Below are positions 31,104 through 34,330 of a DNA stretch of 34,330 bases, one piece after another; positions within the stretch are counted from its first letter, which is position 1; each line of letters starts with the position of its first letter. The translations under genes were made by a program, and so were the position numbers. Below the pieces are notes generated by a model. The model searched no databases and was not told where the DNA came from. It worked only from the letters and a program-made list of their open reading frames with translations. Origin of the DNA: Gammaproteobacteria bacterium (GTDB lineage: Bacteria; Pseudomonadota; Gammaproteobacteria; Thiohalomonadales; Thiohalomonadaceae); NCBI GenBank assembly GCA_003252455.1, contig QKED01000019.1, positions 1 through 34,330 on the forward strand, written 5' to 3'.

Positions 31104-32210
31104 ATGAGTTCCGAGCGTAAACCGAACATCCTCATCGTCGACGACGTCGCGGAGAATATCCAGATCGTCGCCAGCACCCTACAACGTGAGGGATACGACA
31201 TGAGTTTTGCCACGAGTGGCAAAGCCGCCCTGGAGAGTGTCGCGCAGGACGCCTTCGACCTGGTACTTCTAGACGTTATGATGCCCGAGATGAACGGTTT
31301 CGAGGTGTGCGAGCAGCTGCGCGCCAACCCGCGTACCGCCAACCTGCCGGTCATCTTCCTCACCGCCAAGACCGATGCCGAGAGCATCGTGCGTGGTTTT
31401 GCCGTCGGTGGCGTCGACTACGTGACCAAACCCTTCAACGCCTCGGAGCTGAACGCCCGCGTTCGCACCCACTTGCGCCTACGTCGCACCGAACAAGAGC
31501 TGCGCGAGCTGAACGACAGCAAGGATAAGTTCATCTCGATCATCGCCCACGACCTGCGTATCCCTTTCAGTGGTTTGAGCGGCATTCTCAAGCTCCTCAG
31601 CCGCGACCCCGACTCACTGAGCCGCGAGGAGTTGCTGGAGTACCTGGGGTTGGCTCAGGAGTCGGCAGACAACATCAACCACCTCCTCACCAACCTGCTC
31701 TCATGGTCGGGTCTGATGCAAGGGATGGTCAGCTTCCGCCCCTACGATTTCCTCCTCAAGCCGGTCTTCGACGACGTCACATTCCTGTTCCGCAATGATG
31801 CAGCGGCCAAGTCGATCCGCTTCGAAACCGGTGGGGCTGAGGGGGTGTGGGTGTTTGGCGACCTGGAGATGCTGGAGAGCGTGCTGCGCAATCTCGTTTC
31901 CAACGCCATCAAGTTCAGTCATGCGAATCAGGTCATTCAAATCAGCGCCAGCACGAGCGGCGCCGAGGTGACCGTGTGTGTCGCTGACCAGGGGATCGGC
32001 ATCGACCCCGAGCTTCAGGTCGAGATCTTCTCCCTCGGCAGCAAATTGAAGGAGACCGGCACTGAAGGTGAGATGGGCACCGGCATGGGGCTCATCCTCA
32101 GCCGCGAGCAGGTCGAGCGCAACGGTGGACGCATCTGGCTGGAGAGCCGACCGGAGGAGGGCACCAAGGTCTACTTCACCCTGCCGATCGGCAAGGATAG
32201 CAGCGAGTGA
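31104..32210 (+). CDS. REC-HisKA-HATPase hybrid histidine kinase
   Basis: A 368-residue soluble protein. REC occupies about 5-122 (Asp57 phospho-acceptor, Lys109), a short coiled linker follows, and the HisKA dimerisation helix carries His149 in IIAHDLRIPFSGL. The HATPase_c domain (about 245-362) has the N box with Asn267 (LRNLVSNAIKFSH), G1 DQGIG (295-299) and G2 GTGMGL (325-330). No sensor or membrane domain is present, so activity may be set by phosphorylation of its own REC domain. That REC is about 60% identical by eye to the REC of the upstream gene, including the extended RRTEQEL tail. GGAGAAGG precedes the ATG. Confidence 0.93.
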   Translation: MSSERKPNILIVDDVAENIQIVASTLQREGYDMSFATSGKAALESVAQDAFDLVLLDVMMPEMNGFEVCEQLRANPRTANLPVIFLTAKTDAESIVRGFAVGGVDYVTKPFNASELNARVRTHLRLRRTEQELRELNDSKDKFISIIAHDLRIPFSGLSGILKLLSRDPDSLSREELLEYLGLAQESADNINHLLTNLLSWSGLMQGMVSFRPYDFLLKPVFDDVTFLFRNDAAAKSIRFETGGAEGVWVFGDLEMLESVLRNLVSNAIKFSHANQVIQISASTSGAEVTVCVADQGIGIDPELQVEIFSLGSKLKETGTEGEMGTGMGLILSREQVERNGGRIWLESRPEEGTKVYFTLPIGKDSSE

Positions 32211-32211
32211 A

Positions 32212-32246
32212 CCAGGTCAGTGAGTTACCCGACACTGCCGACCTGG
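32212..32246. other. Stem-loop leader before the third signalling gene
   Basis: CCAGGTC (32212-32218) pairs with GACCTGG (32240-32246); the helix can extend with AGTG (32219-32222) and CACT (32233-32236) past a 3-nt bulge. It begins just after the stop of the histidine kinase and ends 25 nt before the next ATG. No T run follows. It could modulate relative expression of the two genes. Confidence 0.45.
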
Positions 32247-32271
32247 ATAGCACTAACTAGGGGAATCCTCC

Positions 32272-33081
32272 ATGTACCATGAGTTGCCCTTACAGGATTT
32301 TCTCAAGTCGCTGCTTGCCATTGCACTTGAGAAGCGTACCGGCACCATCTTCTTCGTTACCGAGGACGAGGGGTGGGGAAAGGTCGCCTTCGATAAAGGT
32401 GAGATCGTCTCACTCGGTTACAAGATGAAGTGGGGCCTGGACGCACTCCCGCTCATTCACGAGATCGATAAGGCTCAATTCTACTTTCGACCCCAAGAGT
32501 TGCATCTGGCCCAGGCGCAACGTCTGAGTGGTCTCAGCAACCAAGACATCTTCCTCTACTTCGGTATTAACTACGACCGTGCCCTGGAGGCAAACAAACA
32601 GCGTAGTGCCCCCTCTGTCAGTGGGGCTGCCACTGCTAGTGCGATGCCACAGCCGTCGATCTCCGCCGCCGCACGTGGTGCCCGCAGTGCCGACCCGCTC
32701 AATGTGTCGGTGGAGCACAAACCGAAGATCCTGGTTGCCGACGATAGCGGTATTGCACGTAAGTCCATCTCCCGTGTGCTCTTAGCGGCCAACTATGAAG
32801 TGATCGAGGCACGAGACGGTTTCGAGGCGCTCGGGCAGATCGAGAATGAACACCCGGACCTGGTTGTACTCGACCTCATCATGCCCGGCATCGATGGTTA
32901 TCAGGTCTTACACATGATGAAGAAGAACTCTCAGACGCGTGACCTGCCGGTGATCATCCTCACCTCGCGCGATAGCCTGATGGATAAGCTCAAGGGCAAG
33001 ATGAGTGAGTCGGATGAGTATCTGACCAAGCCGTTCGAACCCGAGACACTACTACAGAAGGTCAATAAGTACCTCGCCTAG
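32272..33081 (+). CDS. PatA/DUF4388-like N-terminal domain fused to REC
   Basis: A 269-residue soluble protein. The N-terminal part (about 1-105) resembles DUF4388/PatA N-terminal domains: LQDFLKSLLAIALEKRTGTI, then GKVAFDKGEIVSLGYKMKWG. A flexible Ser/Ala/Pro linker (about 108-148) leads to a C-terminal receiver domain (150-269; Asp157/Asp158 acidic pocket, phospho-acceptor Asp201, Thr/Ser230-232, Lys253). Members of this group act in gliding, twitching or heterocyst signalling, but the role is not fixed. The REC is less similar to the two upstream REC domains. It has no output domain, so it probably works by protein-protein binding. GGGGAA is 7 nt before the ATG. Confidence 0.85.
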   Translation: MYHELPLQDFLKSLLAIALEKRTGTIFFVTEDEGWGKVAFDKGEIVSLGYKMKWGLDALPLIHEIDKAQFYFRPQELHLAQAQRLSGLSNQDIFLYFGINYDRALEANKQRSAPSVSGAATASAMPQPSISAAARGARSADPLNVSVEHKPKILVADDSGIARKSISRVLLAANYEVIEARDGFEALGQIENEHPDLVVLDLIMPGIDGYQVLHMMKKNSQTRDLPVIILTSRDSLMDKLKGKMSESDEYLTKPFEPETLLQKVNKYLA

Positions 33082-33105
33082 AAGCGCCGAATGTACGCCT
33101 GTGGA

Positions 33106-33151
33106 GCATGAAAAAGCCCCTGACTCTCACGACTCAGGGGCTTTTTCATGC
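33106..33151. terminator. Strong bidirectional terminator
   Basis: An 18-bp perfect stem, GCATGAAAAAGCCCCTGA (33106-33123) and its exact complement at 33134-33151, surrounds a 10-nt loop. The arms contain A5 and T5 flanking the GC core, so both strands present a GC hairpin followed by a T run. It ends the signalling cassette on the plus strand and the LbtU-like porin gene on the minus strand. Confidence 0.95.
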
Positions 33152-33176
33152 CCCCCTCTCGCCGCCGGAGAGGGGG
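33152..33176 (-). other. Second hairpin beside the bidirectional terminator
   Basis: CCCCCTCTC (33152-33160) pairs perfectly with GAGAGGGGG (33168-33176) over 9 bp with a 7-nt loop. On the minus strand it is met first, 14 nt after the porin stop, and directly precedes the larger terminator. Together they would form a tandem 3' structure for the porin mRNA. Confidence 0.6.
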
Positions 33177-33189
33177 TAATGCAAGTGGC

Positions 33190-34260
33190 TTAGAATTCTA
33201 CGGCTAGTTGCATCCCGGTCCAGTTGCTCTTGGTGCCGCTATAGTCCTCGGCACTCCCCAACTCAATGGCGAGGCTGGTCGCCTCCATCACCTGCATAGA
33301 GAAGGTGGCCAAGGTAGCCTTCTCGGGCAGAGCGAGCCACTCGGCATCCTCAGTGGTCTGGGTGCTGAGGGCGAGGGTAGCGTCCTTACCCGCGACATCG
33401 AGCTGGAAGCTCAGCTCCACGTTGCTCGCCTTGGCGGTACTCGGTAGGCCCAGGCCAGCATCGATGTTGTCGCTGGCCTGTACCTGCTCGAAGATGAACC
33501 CGAACGGGCCCATCTCGGCGTTGGCGTGGAATGCGGTACCAGAGACCAGCTCGGCCAGACCCTTAGTGGTGGTCGGGGTGAGACTCGCGTCGTCCAGCGC
33601 CGTACTAATGTTGCCACTCTCGGCCATGGAGCTGATGTAACCAACGCCCACATCGAGTGTGAAGCCCTCGCCCTCGAAGATAAAGCCGATATTGCCGCCG
33701 AACTGGGCCACGGTGTCGTTGGCCTCGGTGGCCTCCTGGCTGACGCCATTGAAGGCGTAGATATCACCGTAGATACCACCAAGGTCGAAGCCGAACAACA
33801 GGGCACTGTTGTAGGTTTCAGCGACCTCAAGGGTCAGCGGATCGGAAACCTGGTAGGTGTCGAAGCGTCCGAAGGGGAGCCACATCTGGCCAGCGGTGAT
33901 ATAGGTGGAACCCATGTGGATGGTGATCGTCGCCTCATCCACATTGAGGCCGGTGTCGTTGGCGGTGTCTATATCCTCATTGAGCAGGACGATGGAGGCC
34001 GTGGTGGCGTCGTTGATCTCTGCCTCGATGTCCAGCTCGACGGTGGCGGTGTAGATATCGGAGTCATCCTCCATCTTTACCGCCTCGACCTCGACGAGCC
34101 CACCGACATTGATACGCTTGCTCCAATCCCCTCCGGCGTTGGCCGCCTCCAGGGCCTCCACGCGGGCGGATAGGTCGGACATCTCGGCGGCGCCAGCCGC
34201 GGCGGTGCAGGCCAGGCCCGCCATGATGAGGGCGATTCGGATCGGTGAGAGGTGGTTCAT
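33190..34260 (-). CDS. LbtU-family siderophore porin
   Basis: A 356-residue outer-membrane protein. A signal peptide (MNHLSPIRIALIMAGLACTA, cleaved near AGAAE) is followed by a short coiled segment (SDLSARVEALEAAN) and then a long beta-barrel with many amphipathic strands. The barrel includes INVGGLVEVEAVKMED, TYITAGQMWLPFGRFDTYQV and SDPLTLEVAETYNSALLFGF. It ends MQLAVEF, a terminal Phe for BAM. These features match LbtU of Legionella, which takes up legiobactin without TonB. The ATG at 34260 has GGAG 8 nt upstream; a TTG at 34266 adds two residues. Whether this copy carries a siderophore is inference; no clear Fur box was found. Confidence 0.85.
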   Translation of the reverse strand: MNHLSPIRIALIMAGLACTAAAGAAEMSDLSARVEALEAANAGGDWSKRINVGGLVEVEAVKMEDDSDIYTATVELDIEAEINDATTASIVLLNEDIDTANDTGLNVDEATITIHMGSTYITAGQMWLPFGRFDTYQVSDPLTLEVAETYNSALLFGFDLGGIYGDIYAFNGVSQEATEANDTVAQFGGNIGFIFEGEGFTLDVGVGYISSMAESGNISTALDDASLTPTTTKGLAELVSGTAFHANAEMGPFGFIFEQVQASDNIDAGLGLPSTAKASNVELSFQLDVAGKDATLALSTQTTEDAEWLALPEKATLATFSMQVMEATSLAIELGSAEDYSGTKSNWTGMQLAVEF

Positions 34261-34306
34261 GGGCAATGCTCCGTATCAGCTTGAGAGGGATGAGTCTAGG
34301 CTCAAA

Positions 34307-34326
34307 TAACTTGTATCAATAAGTTA
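34307..34326. promoter_or_regulatory. Inverted repeat upstream of the porin gene
   Basis: TAACTT (34307-34312) and AAGTTA (34321-34326) form a perfect 6-bp dyad around 8 A/T-rich bases. It sits 47 nt before the porin ATG, in a short A/T-rich patch within a GC-rich genome. A TTGATA on the minus strand lies inside the dyad and could be a -35 element, so the repeat may be an operator. It does not match the usual Fur 19-mer. Confidence 0.35.
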
Positions 34327-34330
34327 GCAC

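Noticed and set aside
34261-34330. Fur box upstream of the LbtU-like gene
   Set aside because: No run close to the Fur 19-mer is present; the A/T-rich dyad does not match it.

Overview
This is a high-GC chromosomal segment from a gammaproteobacterium. The evidence is the run of conserved core blocks: aroA-cmk-rpsA-ihfB-lapA-lapB-pyrF, yoaA/tsaB, accA-tilS-pyrG-kdsA-eno-ftsB-ispD-ispF-truD, and surE-yqaA. Gram-negative markers are lapAB, kdsA, an LbtU-type porin and a second outer-membrane protein. The genus cannot be fixed from the sequence alone; a free-living or environmental lineage such as a Chromatiales-like group is a guess. No rRNA, tRNA, CRISPR array, prophage or intact insertion sequence was seen, and no gene-free stretch exceeds about 300 bases.

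Layout. (1) 1-1400, minus strand: a ParD antitoxin whose ParE partner loses recognisable homology after about 33 residues and runs into a degenerate interspersed repeat, then a sterol-desaturase/fatty-acid-hydroxylase family membrane protein. (2) 1547-9060, plus: a secreted alpha/beta hydrolase, then aroA, cmk, rpsA, ihfB, lapA, lapB and pyrF. (3) 9193-14960: a ComEA-like helix-hairpin-helix protein, a YjdF-family membrane protein (minus), the YoaA helicase, a small outer-membrane barrel, TsaB, an unrecognised four-to-five-helix membrane protein overlapping tsaB, and a lipoprotein form of TesA (minus). (4) 15031-17063: an SpmA-SpmB fusion coupled to rsmJ. (5) 17144-26062: accA, tilS, pyrG, kdsA, eno, ftsB, ispD, ispF and truD, many with overlapping or nearly touching ends. 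(6) 26042-28072: an Smr-domain protein (minus), surE and yqaA; the pcm, nlpD and rpoS genes often found beside surE are absent. (7) 28157-33081: three signalling genes. (8) 33190-34260, minus: an LbtU-like porin.

How the genes fit together. Most of the window is housekeeping: chorismate, pyrimidine, isoprenoid, fatty-acid and Kdo synthesis, translation, tRNA modification and LPS quality control. The accessory part is the signalling cassette. It holds a REC-PAS-PAS-PAS-GGDEF-EAL protein, a REC-histidine kinase with no sensor domain whose REC domain is about 60% identical by eye to the first one, and a protein with a PatA/DUF4388-like N-terminus and a C-terminal REC. It ends at a very strong bidirectional terminator. 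A phosphorelay that sets c-di-GMP level is the most interesting reading, but it is inference.
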